64,000 nt of DNA from Thermoguttaceae bacterium (GCA_017937485.1 JAGBDN010000085.1:1-64000), one strand, 5' to 3'. Shown: positions 1 to 9,717, numbered from the stretch's first letter. Numbers and translations: made by a program. Notes: generated by a model from the letters alone, not told the origin.

Positions 1-294
1 CTTAACGTCAAACGATTTAAATCGAAGTTTGTTTTGATGGATCGCGCCTACGAAGGCGACGAAACGCGTCAAACGGCTCGCAACGTCGGATTGAAACCGG
101 TTGTTCCGCCGAAGCGTAACCGACGCAATCCTTGGCGTTACAACAAAAAACTTTACAAACGTCGAAACGAAATCGAGCGTTTCTTTCGACGTATCAAGGA
201 CTTCCGGCGAATCGCGACGCGTTACGATAAACTCGACGTTATGTTTTCGGCGTTTTTAAACTTTGTAACAATCGTTATTTTACTTAACCGTTAA
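1..294 (+). pseudogene. IS5-family transposase, 3' part (cut by window edge)
   Basis: This is the C-terminal end of a DDE transposase; the frame is open from base 1, so the N-terminus lies outside the window. The segment keeps the second catalytic Asp context (LMDRAYEGDE) and the IS5-type Y-x2-R-x3-E-x6-K signature in LYKRRNEIERFFRRIK, followed by the usual FRRIATRYDKL and hydrophobic tail. The stop codon (292-294) shares a base with the ATG of the next gene. That gene lacks its front half, so the element probably inserted into it. No terminal inverted repeat can be assigned because the left end is not visible. Whether the whole transposase is intact is unknown. Confidence 0.85.
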
Positions 295-1424
295 TGGCAA
301 CACGCCCTAAGATTCTCGTCGTTTCGGACGGTTGTTTTGAAAACGCGGAAGCTGTTGTAAAGGCGGCGGTTAGCGGCGGCGACGTCGCTTTCGAAAAGAT
401 TGGCGGAAAACTCGAAAACGTAGGTATCGTTGGCTTTGAAGCGCGTCGAAGCCCGACCGGAGACGCGCTTTTCGAAACGATGATCGAGGCGGCGAACTTT
501 ACTTCGACTTCGCTCAGTTGCGAGGCGGAAATTACGCTCGACGGTTCGATCGTTGATATTGCGCCGTTCCAACTTGCGCCAAACGAACGGGTTAGGAAGT
601 TTTTGAAGAACGAATCGACGCTTGGCGGCGAGCTGGCGGCGCGACTGATTTTACCCGACGAGGCCGCGAACGCGTTGCTTAACGACGATACCGCGCAAAC
701 TTTTCTTCCGGAGTTTCCGACGATAACCGTACTTATTTACGGGAATTACGATCGTTTTATGCGTTCGGCGTTCGCGTCGCAACCCAACGTCGAAGCGCGG
801 GAAATCGCCGATATTCCCGAGACGTTGGGGACAAACGAGCTTCTCGTAATTTGCGGCGACGCGCCGGAAACCTTGCCGCAAGGTAAGATAGCGTTTGTGA
901 ATCCAACAAGCGGCGGCGATTATTTTACCGTCGGCGAAGAAATCGGCGAAACGTTCGCCGAGTCGGAAATACTCGACGGGCCGTTGACTCGCTTTTTGAA
1001 TTTTCGCGACGTGACGTTGCAAGGCGTTCACGCGATTGAGTTTACGGCGAACGCTAAACCGACCGTTTGGGTGAAAACGCCGGAAGCTCCTTTACTTTTT
1101 ACCTGTGGCGATGCGGCGTCGCACGTTGTTTTGAATTTTTCGTGTTCGGAGGGGGTGTTGCCGTTGCGAGCGTTGTTTCCGATTTTGTTCGCGAACGCGA
1201 TCGGCGTCGCTCGGGGCGAAAATTCCGAAGGCGCGAGGCCTGTTGCGAGCGTTTCGAGCGCGGAGTCCAACTTGGCGTCGATTGTAACCGACGTAAATAC
1301 AAACGGTTACGGCGACGAGATTGACGCGGCGACGCAACCGAGGTTTTGGCGCGCGTTTGCGTTGGCCGCGTTAGCGTTGGCGCTTTTTGAGTTTTATGGA
1401 TATTGCCGACGGTTTGTTGATTAA
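294..1424 (+). pseudogene. BatA-type VWA membrane protein, 5'-truncated by an IS element
   Basis: The frame encodes 376 residues. It opens with PKILVVSDGCF, which resembles the last strand of a von Willebrand factor A domain, and continues with the beta-rich region that follows VWA in the BatA-like proteins of planctomycetes. It ends in one membrane helix (FALAALALALFEFYGY) and a short basic tail. The N-terminal membrane helices and the MIDAS part of the VWA domain (DxSxS) are missing. The ATG at 294 overlaps the transposase stop, so a remnant could be translated by coupling, but it would lack its functional core. Full-length relatives usually sit in MoxR-DUF58-VWA-VWA operons. The loss of the front is seen in the sequence; the role in MoxR-linked envelope or stress functions is inferred from the family. 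Confidence 0.7.
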
Positions 1425-1474
1425 ACCTTGGTATTGTTGCGCTTGCGACGACTGTTTTCGTTTGAAATTTTGCG

Positions 1475-3991
1475 ATGACGATCTATTTTACACATCCTGT
1501 TTTCCTTTGGGGGCGCCGCGGCGCTCGTCGCGGCGCTTTGGTTCGGCTTGCGGCGTTCGGCGCTCGATTTTTCGACCGCGCGTATGTCGATTCTAGCCGT
1601 TTCGCGAACCTTGATTGGCTTGGCCGTGATTTTTGCGTTGGCGGGCTTGACTTTAGGTCTTCCGTCGACGCGGCGCGAAGCGATTTTTTTGATTGACGCG
1701 AGCCAATCGGTCGATAAGACGTCGCGGCAAAAAGTCGAGCGTTTTGTTGACGACGTAACTTCCAATGATTCAACGATTAACGTTAAAAAACTGTACTTTG
1801 CCGGACGCGTTGCGAACGAAGTCTCGGAATTGACGGCGGACGACCGAAACGCGACCGATCTCGAAGGCGCGCTTCTAACCGCTTTTGCGGCGGCGGATCC
1901 GACTTGCGTTTCGCGCGTCGCGCTTTTTTCGGACGGCGTCGAAACTGTCGGCGACGTTTCGCAAATTGCCTCCGAGAGCGTCGTTGTGTCGACGATTCCT
2001 TTGGAGGCTTCCGAGAAACCGGAGACGCAAGTCTCGGAACTTATTTTGCCTCAAAGGGTTAGCGAAGGCGAGTCCTTTCGCGCGCAGGCGGTCGTTCGCA
2101 GCTCGGTCGCTACTGCAGGTCGCATCTCTTTTTTCAAAACGGCGGTTTGATTTCGTCTCGGGAGATTTCCGTCGACGTCGGCGAAAACGTTTACGAATGC
2201 GATATGACGTCGAACGGAAAAACGAAGGAAATAGAGGTTGGCGCAACCGTTGAAACGAAAGACGATACGTTTGTCGATAATAACTCGGCGAGCGGTTTGA
2301 CGCTGGCAGACGGAAAGCCGCGCGTTTTGGCGATCGCGAGCAAACCGACGAATTTGCGAAACTTTGTCGCGGCTCTTGAATCGCAAGATTTCTCCGCGGA
2401 AGTCCGTCCTATTGAAGGCTTTCCGTCGGACGTCGCCGAGTTGAAAAACTTTGACGCGGTCTTCTTTTCTGACGTTCCGGCGACCGCGCTGACGTTGCGC
2501 CAAATGGAAGCGATTCGCGCTTATGTTCGCGATTTTGGCGGCGGCTTTTTGGCGGCGGGGGGCGATTCTTCCTTTGCGCTTGGCGGGTACGCGAAGATTC
2601 CGCTCGACGACGCGTTGCCGTTGCGTTCCGATTTTGAGAAAGAAAAGGAGAAGCCAAGTCTTGCGATCGCGTTGGTTATCGACCGTTCCGGTTCGATGGA
2701 GGGCGAGAAATTAGAGTTGACGAAAGAGGCGGCGAAAGGCGTCGTCGAGCTGTTGTCGCCGCGCGATTTTATCTCGGTCGTCGCTTTTGACGACGCGCCG
2801 CGTCAAGTCGTTCCGCTGCAATTGGTTACGTCGCCGTCGGTTATTGCGGAAACGATCGGTTCGATCGTTTCGTCGGGCTCGACGAACGTTTACGCCGCGT
2901 TGAATCACGCCGCGGAGGATTTGGCGTGAGCCAACGCTAAGTTTAAGCATATCATGCTTTTAACGGACGGAAAAAGCGCGCTGGGCGATTACGAGAAGTC
3001 GATTCGCAAGGCGACCGACGCGGAAATTACCGTTTCGACCGTCGGGATCGGCGATTGCGACCGTTTTCTCCTTGAAAAATTGGCGTCCGACGGGGCCGGG
3101 CGGTTTTACCATTGCGCCGACGCGCGGTCGACTCCGCAGATTTTTGCGCGCGAAACCAAGTTGGCCGACCGCTCCGCGTTGAACGAAGAACCGTTCTTGG
3201 CGACGTCGGAAGTCGCCGGATTAAAGATGTTAGAAGGCGTCGATTTTGACGCGGCGCCGCCTTTGCTCGGGAACGTCGTCGCGAAACCGAAGACGACGTG
3301 CGAGGTCGTGCTGACGACTGAAAACGGCGAGCCGCTCCTCGCGCATTGGCGGTACGGACTCGGCGTCGCGGTCGCGTTTACGTCCGACGTCGACGGGCGA
3401 TGGTCGGCGGAATGGTTCGATTGGCCGGACTTTTCGCAATTTTGGGCGCAGATTGTCCGGTTCGCGTCGCGTTCGAAAGACTCGACGTCGCGTCTAACCG
3501 TTGCAACAAAAGGAAATACGACGACGGTTTCGCTCGATTTGCGCGATCGTTACGGGCAATTTTTAAACGACGCGGAAACGAAAACGGTCGTCGTCGACGG
3601 CGCGCAAAATCGCCGCGAGCTGCCGACGCCGCAACGCGGGCCCGGTTTTTATCAAGTTTCGTTTCCGACCGAACCGGGCGTAAAGTACGCGTTGCAAACG
3701 ACTTCGACAAAGGAAGGCGAAACGCTTGCGACGCAAAGTCGCGTTTTCGTCGTTCCGAAAGGGCGAGAAACTGACGTCGCGCCGACGAACGAGAAATTAC
3801 TGCGCGAAATTGCCGAAAAGTCGGCGGGCGCGTTCGACCCGACGCCGGAGGAATTTGTCGCGTCCTTCGCAAATGTCGGCGACGCTAAGGTTTCGAAGTC
3901 GCTGCGCGGCGCTTTGTTTTGCTTCGCGTTGACATTGTTTGTTTTCGACGTTTATTTCCGCCGTTTTAACTCTTGTAAAATAAACAATTAG
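1475..3991 (+). pseudogene. Second VWA protein (BatB/glutamine-amidotransferase-like type), broken by two frameshifts and a stop
   Basis: Joined across its lesions this would be a protein of about 838 residues. The parts are N-terminal membrane helices (from ATG 1475), a first VWA-like domain (FLIDASQSV), a middle domain (KPRVLAIASKPTNLRNF to FGGGFLAAGGDSSF), a full second VWA domain with MIDAS residues (VIDRSGSMEG), and a C-terminal helix. Lesion 1 is a 5-G run at 1509-1513, where one G fewer restores the frame. Lesion 2 is a 6-T run at 2129-2134, where one T more restores FFQNGGLISSRE. Lesion 3 is an in-frame TGA at 2927-2929 just before ANAKFKHIMLLTDG. The gene follows another VWA gene cut by an IS, so the locus looks like a decaying operon. 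Homopolymer errors in the assembly remain possible for the two indels but not for the TGA. Confidence 0.8.
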
Positions 3992-4020
3992 CTTCTTGGA
4001 CTAAAAGAAAGATATAGACG

Positions 4021-5685
4021 ATGCAAAAGAAAAATAACGAATTTGAGAGTCGCGTTGAGAATTTTCGACGTTTGACGCGAGAGGTTCGGCGGCGCTTTTT
4101 TTATCGCGCGGCTTTGGAATCGGCGTTGGTAAGTTTCTTATTGGCGGCGCTTACCGGGATTGCGTTCGCCGGCGTTTGCGCGTTGGGCGAGATTGCGACG
4201 CCGAATCCGGGAACGTTCGCGCTTGCGGTTTTCGGGATTGGCTGCGTCGCGACTATGCTTTCGATTTTTTTAACGGATTTCGAACGCAACGCGCCAGAAA
4301 AAGCTGTCGACGCTCGTTACTCCTTTGACGACCGATGTTTAACGGCTGGCGACGTCTTGCGACAAACCGGGAAACGCGAACCGACGCCGATCGAACGTCT
4401 GCAGCTTGAAGATTGTTTCGAACGCGTCGAAAACGTTCGTGCGAACGACGTCGTGTCGATTAAGCCGAAGCGCGCGAAGGTGAAAACGACCGCGCTTCTT
4501 GTCTCGTTAATCGCTTTGACGGCGACGGTTTGGGAACCGTTCGCGTCTCGGGCCGAGGGGCGCGTTCCGAATGAAACGGTCGCCGCCGTTTTGCAAGAGT
4601 TGCGCGGCGTCGTATTGCCGGCGGTTCAGGAACTCTCCGACGCAAACCCGAACGATAAAGAACTTAAAAAATTGAGCGATAATTTGGCGCGTTGGACCGA
4701 CGAAATCGAAACGGCGAGCGACGATCCGATGAAAGCGACCGCCGTCGTCGCTCGAATGGAAGAAGCCTTGAAGAAAACTATCGATTCTTACGACGTCGAA
4801 GGCGCCGAGCGCGCGTTTAAGTCGTTGGGCGAGGCGTTCGGGGAAATCGACGAAACGACGAAAGTCGGCGAAGCGTTGGCGGAAGGCGATTTTGAGAAGG
4901 CGCCCGACGAACTCGAAAAGTTGGATTTTAAGAAGATGAGCGTTCGCGACCGTCAGGCGCTCGCCAATAAATTGAAGGCGGCGGCCGAAACGATTCGCAG
5001 TCGCCAAGACGAACAAGCGGCGCAACTTACGGAGCAGCTCGCGGAAGAGTTGCAAAGCGGGAAATGCGCTTCCTGCAAGAATACGTCGTGCAAGCTCGCC
5101 GGAAAACTGCGCGGTCATAAGTCCAATAAGGAGAAGACTAAGCAATTGAGTTGCCAAATGGCGCGTCTCGGCCTTTGCAAGTCGAATTGCGCCGGCGCTT
5201 GCGCGAGTTGCACCCAAAACTGCTCTTCCAAAAGCGCGCAAAACAACGGGAAAAAAGCGCAACCTAGAAGCCAAAGCGGGAACAAAAGCGGCGCTAGCGG
5301 CGGGGCGTCGAGCGCGCGACCGTTGGGCGCTTCGCAAAGCGTCGCCTCCGATCCGCTGGGCGGGCAAAATTCTCAACTTCAAGTAAATAAAGAGTTAACG
5401 CAAGTCGCCGGGAAAGAAGGCGAAGAAGGAGATTCGACGAAAGAGATTCTTCGTTCCGACGCCGCCGCGTTGCAAGATCAGGAAGCGCAACGGATTAGAG
5501 ACGAGGAAGCGCGGGAGTTCTCGAAGCAAATCGAAGCGACGCTCGAAGCCGAGGAAATCCCGCTCGAACGACGCCGCATCGTCCGCGATTACTTTGAAGC
5601 GATTCAAAACGATACGACGTCGCAACCGCAAAACGGCGAGACCGGCGACCCGGCGTCGACTTCGGAAAAATCGGCGCAAAACTAA
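4021..5685 (+). CDS. Membrane-anchored coiled-coil protein with a nine-cysteine cluster
   Basis: This 554-residue protein has membrane helices near residues 34-55, 65-84 and 156-172, then a long charged, helical region (about 180-345). A cysteine cluster follows at 349, 352, 357, 378, 386, 390, 394, 397 and 401, and then a Gly/Ser/Gln-rich linker. The C-terminus (PLERRRIVRDYFEAI) resembles the PxxYRxxVxxYF end of conserved planctomycete proteins encoded beside VWA genes. It lies 29 bp after the broken VWA gene and 13 bp before the PepSY gene, so all were probably one operon. The spaced CxxC/CxxxC pattern suggests metal binding or disulfides, but no named domain is recognised. The frame is intact although its neighbours upstream are decayed. 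The function is unknown. Confidence 0.8.
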   Translation: MQKKNNEFESRVENFRRLTREVRRRFFYRAALESALVSFLLAALTGIAFAGVCALGEIATPNPGTFALAVFGIGCVATMLSIFLTDFERNAPEKAVDARYSFDDRCLTAGDVLRQTGKREPTPIERLQLEDCFERVENVRANDVVSIKPKRAKVKTTALLVSLIALTATVWEPFASRAEGRVPNETVAAVLQELRGVVLPAVQELSDANPNDKELKKLSDNLARWTDEIETASDDPMKATAVVARMEEALKKTIDSYDVEGAERAFKSLGEAFGEIDETTKVGEALAEGDFEKAPDELEKLDFKKMSVRDRQALANKLKAAAETIRSRQDEQAAQLTEQLAEELQSGKCASCKNTSCKLAGKLRGHKSNKEKTKQLSCQMARLGLCKSNCAGACASCTQNCSSKSAQNNGKKAQPRSQSGNKSGASGGASSARPLGASQSVASDPLGGQNSQLQVNKELTQVAGKEGEEGDSTKEILRSDAAALQDQEAQRIRDEEAREFSKQIEATLEAEEIPLERRRIVRDYFEAIQNDTTSQPQNGETGDPASTSEKSAQN

Positions 5686-5698
5686 CGGAGAGAACGAC

Positions 5699-6904
5699 TT
5701 GAAGAAGTATTTAAGAATCGCGCACCGAGTTTTGGGATTTTGGTGCGCGGCGATCTTTGCCGTCGTCTGCGCGACCGGCGGCGTTTACGCGTTCCGCGAA
5801 GAAATTGCGCGAATCGTCGAGCCGGAACGGTATTACGTCGACGCGCAAGTCGTCGCGACGCAACGTCGTTTGCCGATCGACGACGTAATCGCCAAAGTCG
5901 AGGCGGAAACGAACGCTCGCGCGGAAACGATTTTGATTCCGGGCGACAAACGACGAACGTATAACTTCTTATTAAAAGAGTTAAACGGACGCCGCGGGCG
6001 CGCTTTGCTTTGCGACGTCGACCCTTTTACCGGCGAAATTACCGGACGCGGGCCGAATCGGTCTTATCCGCTTGTCAATAAGGCGATGCGCCGTTGGCAT
6101 ACGCGCCTGAATTTGCCGAAAGAAATCGGGCGACCGTTGGTCGACTTTGCGATGTATTTTAGCATTTTTCTAATCGTTTCCGGCGTCGCGCTTTGGATTC
6201 CGAAAAAATGGTCGCAATTGAAGGCGCGTTTGACGGCGAAGTTTAGCGCCGGGAAGCGTCGGGCGGTTTTCGATTTGCATAACGCGCTCGGGATTTATAC
6301 GGCGTTCCCGCTACTAGTTTTAGCGATTACCGGCGCCGCGCTTGCGCTTGGAGCGAAACACGGGACGCTTGCGACGCCGCTTCGTATTGAACGCGGAGAC
6401 TCGGGGCAAGACGTCGCGAACGAGGAGATAAACGTTGAAAACGCAGCAACTTCCGGCGCGACGCCGGTTGCGCTCGAGGAGATTTTGCGGCGCGATTTCG
6501 AGCGTTCGCGAAAAACCGGCGACGTTCGGTTGCGACTTCCTGTCGAGCAAAACGAACAAGCGATTCGAATCGAACGTAAGTCGGGCGGTTGTTGGGCTTG
6601 CTCGGCGCCGGACGTCGCTTATTGGGACGGCGTTAAAGGAACGCTGATCGCGGAAAAGAAGTTGCGCGACGCGTCGTTTGACGAACAGACGAAGGTTTTG
6701 TTGCGCGAGATTCACTTTGGTTCGGCGTTCGGCTTGGGGACGAAGATTATTTTCGGCGTCGCAAGTCTCGCGGGCGCGGCGCTTGCGTTTTTTGGGATTG
6801 CGATTTGGGCGTTTCGCGACTTCGCGCCGAAAGGAAAAAGTCGCGCGACAAGCGGCGTCGAGGTTACGAACGAAAAGGAAATGGATAAAACGCAAACCGT
6901 TTAA
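5699..6904 (+). CDS. PepSY-associated transmembrane protein
   Basis: This 401-residue protein has four predicted membrane helices: near the N-terminus (RVLGFWCAAIFAVVCATGG), two in the middle, and one near the C-terminus. It carries the conserved motifs of the PepSY_TM family: RIAHRVLGF, RWHTRLNLP and DLHNALGIYT. Members are inner-membrane proteins often tied to iron or siderophore reduction or to protease control; the role here is not known. I chose the TTG start at 5699 because GGAG at 5687-5690 lies 8 bases upstream and the preceding gene stops at 5685. A longer frame would run back into that gene with only basic, low-complexity residues. It is probably the last gene of the VWA operon, since a strong hairpin follows. 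Confidence 0.85.
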   Translation: MKKYLRIAHRVLGFWCAAIFAVVCATGGVYAFREEIARIVEPERYYVDAQVVATQRRLPIDDVIAKVEAETNARAETILIPGDKRRTYNFLLKELNGRRGRALLCDVDPFTGEITGRGPNRSYPLVNKAMRRWHTRLNLPKEIGRPLVDFAMYFSIFLIVSGVALWIPKKWSQLKARLTAKFSAGKRRAVFDLHNALGIYTAFPLLVLAITGAALALGAKHGTLATPLRIERGDSGQDVANEEINVENAATSGATPVALEEILRRDFERSRKTGDVRLRLPVEQNEQAIRIERKSGGCWACSAPDVAYWDGVKGTLIAEKKLRDASFDEQTKVLLREIHFGSAFGLGTKIIFGVASLAGAALAFFGIAIWAFRDFAPKGKSRATSGVEVTNEKEMDKTQTV

Positions 6905-6942
6905 GACGAAGAGGTTGCGTTAAAACGCGAAGACGTTTAAAT

Positions 6943-6984
6943 AACGACGGCGCGGCGAGTTGGAATCGTCGCGCCGTTGTTGTT
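6943..6984. terminator. Bidirectional terminator-like hairpin
   Basis: The two arms (AACGACGGCGCGGCGA and TCGTCGCGCCGTTGTT) pair over about 15 bases with G-U pairs and are followed by a T-rich stretch on the + strand. It sits between the convergent PepSY and HEAT genes. Confidence 0.65.
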
Positions 6985-7038
6985 TTGTCGTCGCGGGCAA
7001 AGACGTAAACGAGACGCTAACCCTTGAAACGTCGGGCG

Positions 7039-8334
7039 TTAGTGGTCGCGGCGCGGGTAAAAGGCGCCGAGTTGGTCGACGCTTCGCCGCCAAACGATCC
7101 AAGCGTCGACGTCGAAGCCGTAATCGACCGGCGTCGGGTAACGAGCGCCGACGATGCGAACGAGCGCCGCGCGCACTTCTTCGTTGCGGCTAAGTTCCGT
7201 TACCGTCTTGACTTTCGTTCCGCCGCCGGGAGACCAGCTTTGCAGTTGGCCGGTCGAGCTGTTGAACGAGGCTTGCGTTTGATCGGAACCGACGGTGATT
7301 TGGCGCTTGTGCGACGTCGTTAGCGCGTTGATGAGGTCGGGAATCGCCCGTTCCGCTTCGAAGTAACCGAGCGCGTAAGCGGCGCGGTTGATCTTCGCGA
7401 CGTCGTCCGAGGTGCGGAGCGTTTTGCGGAAGAACTCGACCGCCGCCGGAAGCTCCGTTTTTTTGCGGTAAATTCCTTCGAGCGCGGCGGTTCGGACGTC
7501 GAGGTCGTCGTCTTGGAGCGCGACGCGGCCCAGCTCCGAAAGCGCGGTCGGCGTTCCGATCGAGCCGATCGCTTGAACGAGAAGAACGCGCCCTTCCGGG
7601 TCTTTCTCTTTTTTCAGCGCGTCGCCTAAAGGCGCGAGAGCGCGAGGGTTGCGCACTCGGCGGAGCGCGTCGCGGGCCCGAACGTCGCCGTCGAGCGCCG
7701 CGTTGTATAGAAACTTAATCTCTTTGCGCCAATAGCGCGCTTCTTCCTTGGCTTCTTGCGCCTTTTTGACGAGTTCCGCCTCTTGACGCGAAAGATTGAC
7801 GCCGCCGACGCGAACCAAACCGCTGCGCTCCATTCGCTCTTGGCGCGAAACCCAAACGCCGTTTAACTTCTCGTGTTTCAACGCTTTACGCGCTTCTTCG
7901 TTCTCCGGGTCGAGTTCGATAACGCGTTGGAAATGCGCGTCGGCCTGCGCGTCGAGCTTGGCGTTGCGCGCCCAACGAGCAATTTTGAGGTGCGAAGCGA
8001 CGTCGTCTTTCTGGAGCGGCGCGGAGTTGCGGTAGGAGATTTGCTCCGGTCGAAGCGCGGAAGTTTCGCGAACGAGCGACGCGTCGAGCGAGATTTTTCC
8101 GCCGAGCGTCGGTTCGATGTGAATCGGCTCCGACGCGTTCGGCTCCGGGTTCGCAACGACGCCGCGAATCGCTCCGCCGCGAAGAATCGCGACGCCGCCC
8201 GATTGCGTTAGATTCGGGGTTTGCGCCGACGTTTCAGCGGGGGACGAGAGGACGAACGCGCTCCCGAGCAGGAAAACGCCGAGTCGGGCGGGAGACGCGG
8301 GGCGGGACGGACGGTTGTTTTGCGCTCGTTTCAT
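7039..8334 (-). CDS. Secreted protein with a TPR motif and HEAT repeats
   Basis: This 431-residue protein begins with a signal peptide (LGVFLLGSAFVLSS, likely cleavage near TSAQ). After about 100 residues comes one TPR-like helix pair (DAQADAHFQRVIELDPENEEA), then a stretch rich in Glu and Arg. HEAT/PBS-lyase-like repeats follow (NPRALAPLGDALKKE, TPTALSELGRVAL, AERAIPDLINALTT). HEAT repeats are protein-binding scaffolds; no catalytic motif is visible. The ATG is preceded by AAGGAACC. The gene is monocistronic and convergent with the PepSY gene. The exported location and repeat architecture are well supported; the partner and role are unknown. Confidence 0.8.
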   Translation of the reverse strand: MKRAQNNRPSRPASPARLGVFLLGSAFVLSSPAETSAQTPNLTQSGGVAILRGGAIRGVVANPEPNASEPIHIEPTLGGKISLDASLVRETSALRPEQISYRNSAPLQKDDVASHLKIARWARNAKLDAQADAHFQRVIELDPENEEARKALKHEKLNGVWVSRQERMERSGLVRVGGVNLSRQEAELVKKAQEAKEEARYWRKEIKFLYNAALDGDVRARDALRRVRNPRALAPLGDALKKEKDPEGRVLLVQAIGSIGTPTALSELGRVALQDDDLDVRTAALEGIYRKKTELPAAVEFFRKTLRTSDDVAKINRAAYALGYFEAERAIPDLINALTTSHKRQITVGSDQTQASFNSSTGQLQSWSPGGGTKVKTVTELSRNEEVRAALVRIVGARYPTPVDYGFDVDAWIVWRRSVDQLGAFYPRRDH

Positions 8335-8653
8335 CGATTTTGGTTCCTTGAAGCGGCGTCGGAAAGACGCGGCGTTATCGTTTTATCGGTTTTTTAGACG
8401 GCGCGGCGCGAGTCGCGGTTCCGAAAAAACGGTCGCGACGGTCGGCGCGGGTTTGACGGTCGCGGAACTTTCGCAAACGACGCCGTCGACGGAACGCGCA
8501 AAGAATGGTAAAAACGGCGTTTTTTTAACGTTTGTAACGATTTTGACGGAAGCAAGGGGAAAAGACGACGAAAAGACGCAAAAAAACGCGTCGACGAACC
8601 GTTGCGGAACGCCGACGCGTTTTTTAAAGCGTCAAGTTATCGACGGGCGAAAC
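8335..8653. other. Intergenic region between aldolase and HEAT genes
   Basis: It holds the aldolase terminator (about 8579-8624) and the leader of the HEAT gene on the minus strand. No further gene or clear promoter was seen; several unsupported open frames cross it. Confidence 0.5.
8579..8624 (-). terminator. Rho-independent terminator of the aldolase gene
   Basis: This is a perfect inverted repeat (AAAAAACGCGTCG and CGACGCGTTTTTT) with a loop of about 19 bases. It lies just beyond the minus-strand aldolase stop and the transcript would end in a run of U. Confidence 0.8.
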
Positions 8654-9649
8654 TCACTTCGCGGCTTCGATGAGCTTGCGGACTTCTTCCAAATGACCGG
8701 CGCTGCCGAGCATTTCGTTTTTGTGAATGATGTATTCGGCGTAGGCCGGCATAAAGAGCTTGCCCGGGTCGCGGAGGTCGAATTTTTCCGGTTGGTCGCG
8801 GAAGAATTCGCGGTGAATCGCGCACCAAACGAGACGACCGTCGGTGTCGATGTTGATCTTCGTAACGCCGAGTTTCGCGGCCGGGAAGTATTGTTTTTCG
8901 TCGACGCCGCTAGCGTTTTTCATCGCGCCGCCGGCGTTGTTGATACGAGCGACCCATTCGGCCGGAACCGAGGAGGAACCGTGCATAACGAGCGGGAAGT
9001 TCGGTTTGACTTCGTTGACCGCCGCTTGGATTTTTTCCAAAACGTCGAAGTGGAGGCCTTGGTTGCCCGAGAATTTGAACGCGCCGTGCGAGGTGCCGAT
9101 GGCGACCGCGAGGGAGTCGACGCCGGTCTTTTCGACGAATTCGGCCGCTTGAGCCGGGTCGGTCAGTTTGACGCTGCCGACGACGTCTTCTTCAACGCCG
9201 CCGAGTTGGCCGAGTTCGGCTTCGACGACGACGCCCTTTTCGTGAGCGCGGTCGACGACGCGTTTCGTGATTTCGATGTTCTTCGCAAATTCTTCGTGCG
9301 AAGCGTCGATCATAACGGAGCTATAGAAGCCGCTGTCGATGCAGTCGTAGCAGACTTCTTCGGTGCCGTGGTCGAGGTGGACGGCGAAGATCGCTTCCGG
9401 GAAGACTTTGTCGGCGGTGCGGATCATACCTTCGAGGAAGTTTTTGTCGGTGTAGGTGCGAGCGCCGCGGGAGATTTGAATGATGAACGGAGCGCTTTTC
9501 GCGTCGTCGTTCGGGTCTTCGTTTTTCGCGAATTTGCCCAAGTTGCCGCGGAACAAACCGACGAGTTGTTCGAGGTTGTTGATGTTGTACGCGCCGATCG
9601 CGTATTTGCCGTAAGCGGCCTTGAACAATTCTTTAGTCGTAACGATCAT
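8654..9649 (-). CDS. fba: Class II fructose-bisphosphate aldolase
   Basis: The 331-residue protein is a zinc-dependent aldolase that interconverts fructose 1,6-bisphosphate with dihydroxyacetone phosphate and glyceraldehyde 3-phosphate in glycolysis and gluconeogenesis. The signature HLDHGTE (residues 91-97) supplies zinc ligands. VVVEAELGQLGG, the Gly-rich VMHGSSSVP and GVTKINIDTDGR follow in the usual order for the phosphate-binding half of the barrel. The start is the ATG at 9649 because AGGAG lies about 9 bases upstream; a longer frame extends 71 residues further but has no homologous look. The gene stands alone with its own terminator. The coding sequence favours a restricted codon set, which fits high expression. 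The family assignment is secure; the exact subfamily was not tested. Confidence 0.95.
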   Translation of the reverse strand: MIVTTKELFKAAYGKYAIGAYNINNLEQLVGLFRGNLGKFAKNEDPNDDAKSAPFIIQISRGARTYTDKNFLEGMIRTADKVFPEAIFAVHLDHGTEEVCYDCIDSGFYSSVMIDASHEEFAKNIEITKRVVDRAHEKGVVVEAELGQLGGVEEDVVGSVKLTDPAQAAEFVEKTGVDSLAVAIGTSHGAFKFSGNQGLHFDVLEKIQAAVNEVKPNFPLVMHGSSSVPAEWVARINNAGGAMKNASGVDEKQYFPAAKLGVTKINIDTDGRLVWCAIHREFFRDQPEKFDLRDPGKLFMPAYAEYIIHKNEMLGSAGHLEEVRKLIEAAK

Positions 9650-9717
9650 TGATTTAATCTCCTGAAATTTTATCGATCTCGGGGCGCGGCGAGCCGATTC
9701 GCGGAACCGTTTCGCGC

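Noticed and set aside
2927..2929. Selenocysteine or stop-codon recoding at the in-frame TGA
   Set aside because: The family has no selenoprotein members known to me, no hairpin stands out just downstream, and the gene carries two other lesions.
8315..9652. Long + strand open frame (445 codons) opposite the aldolase gene
   Set aside because: It is the complement of a well-supported aldolase; the biased codons of the real gene keep the opposite frame open.
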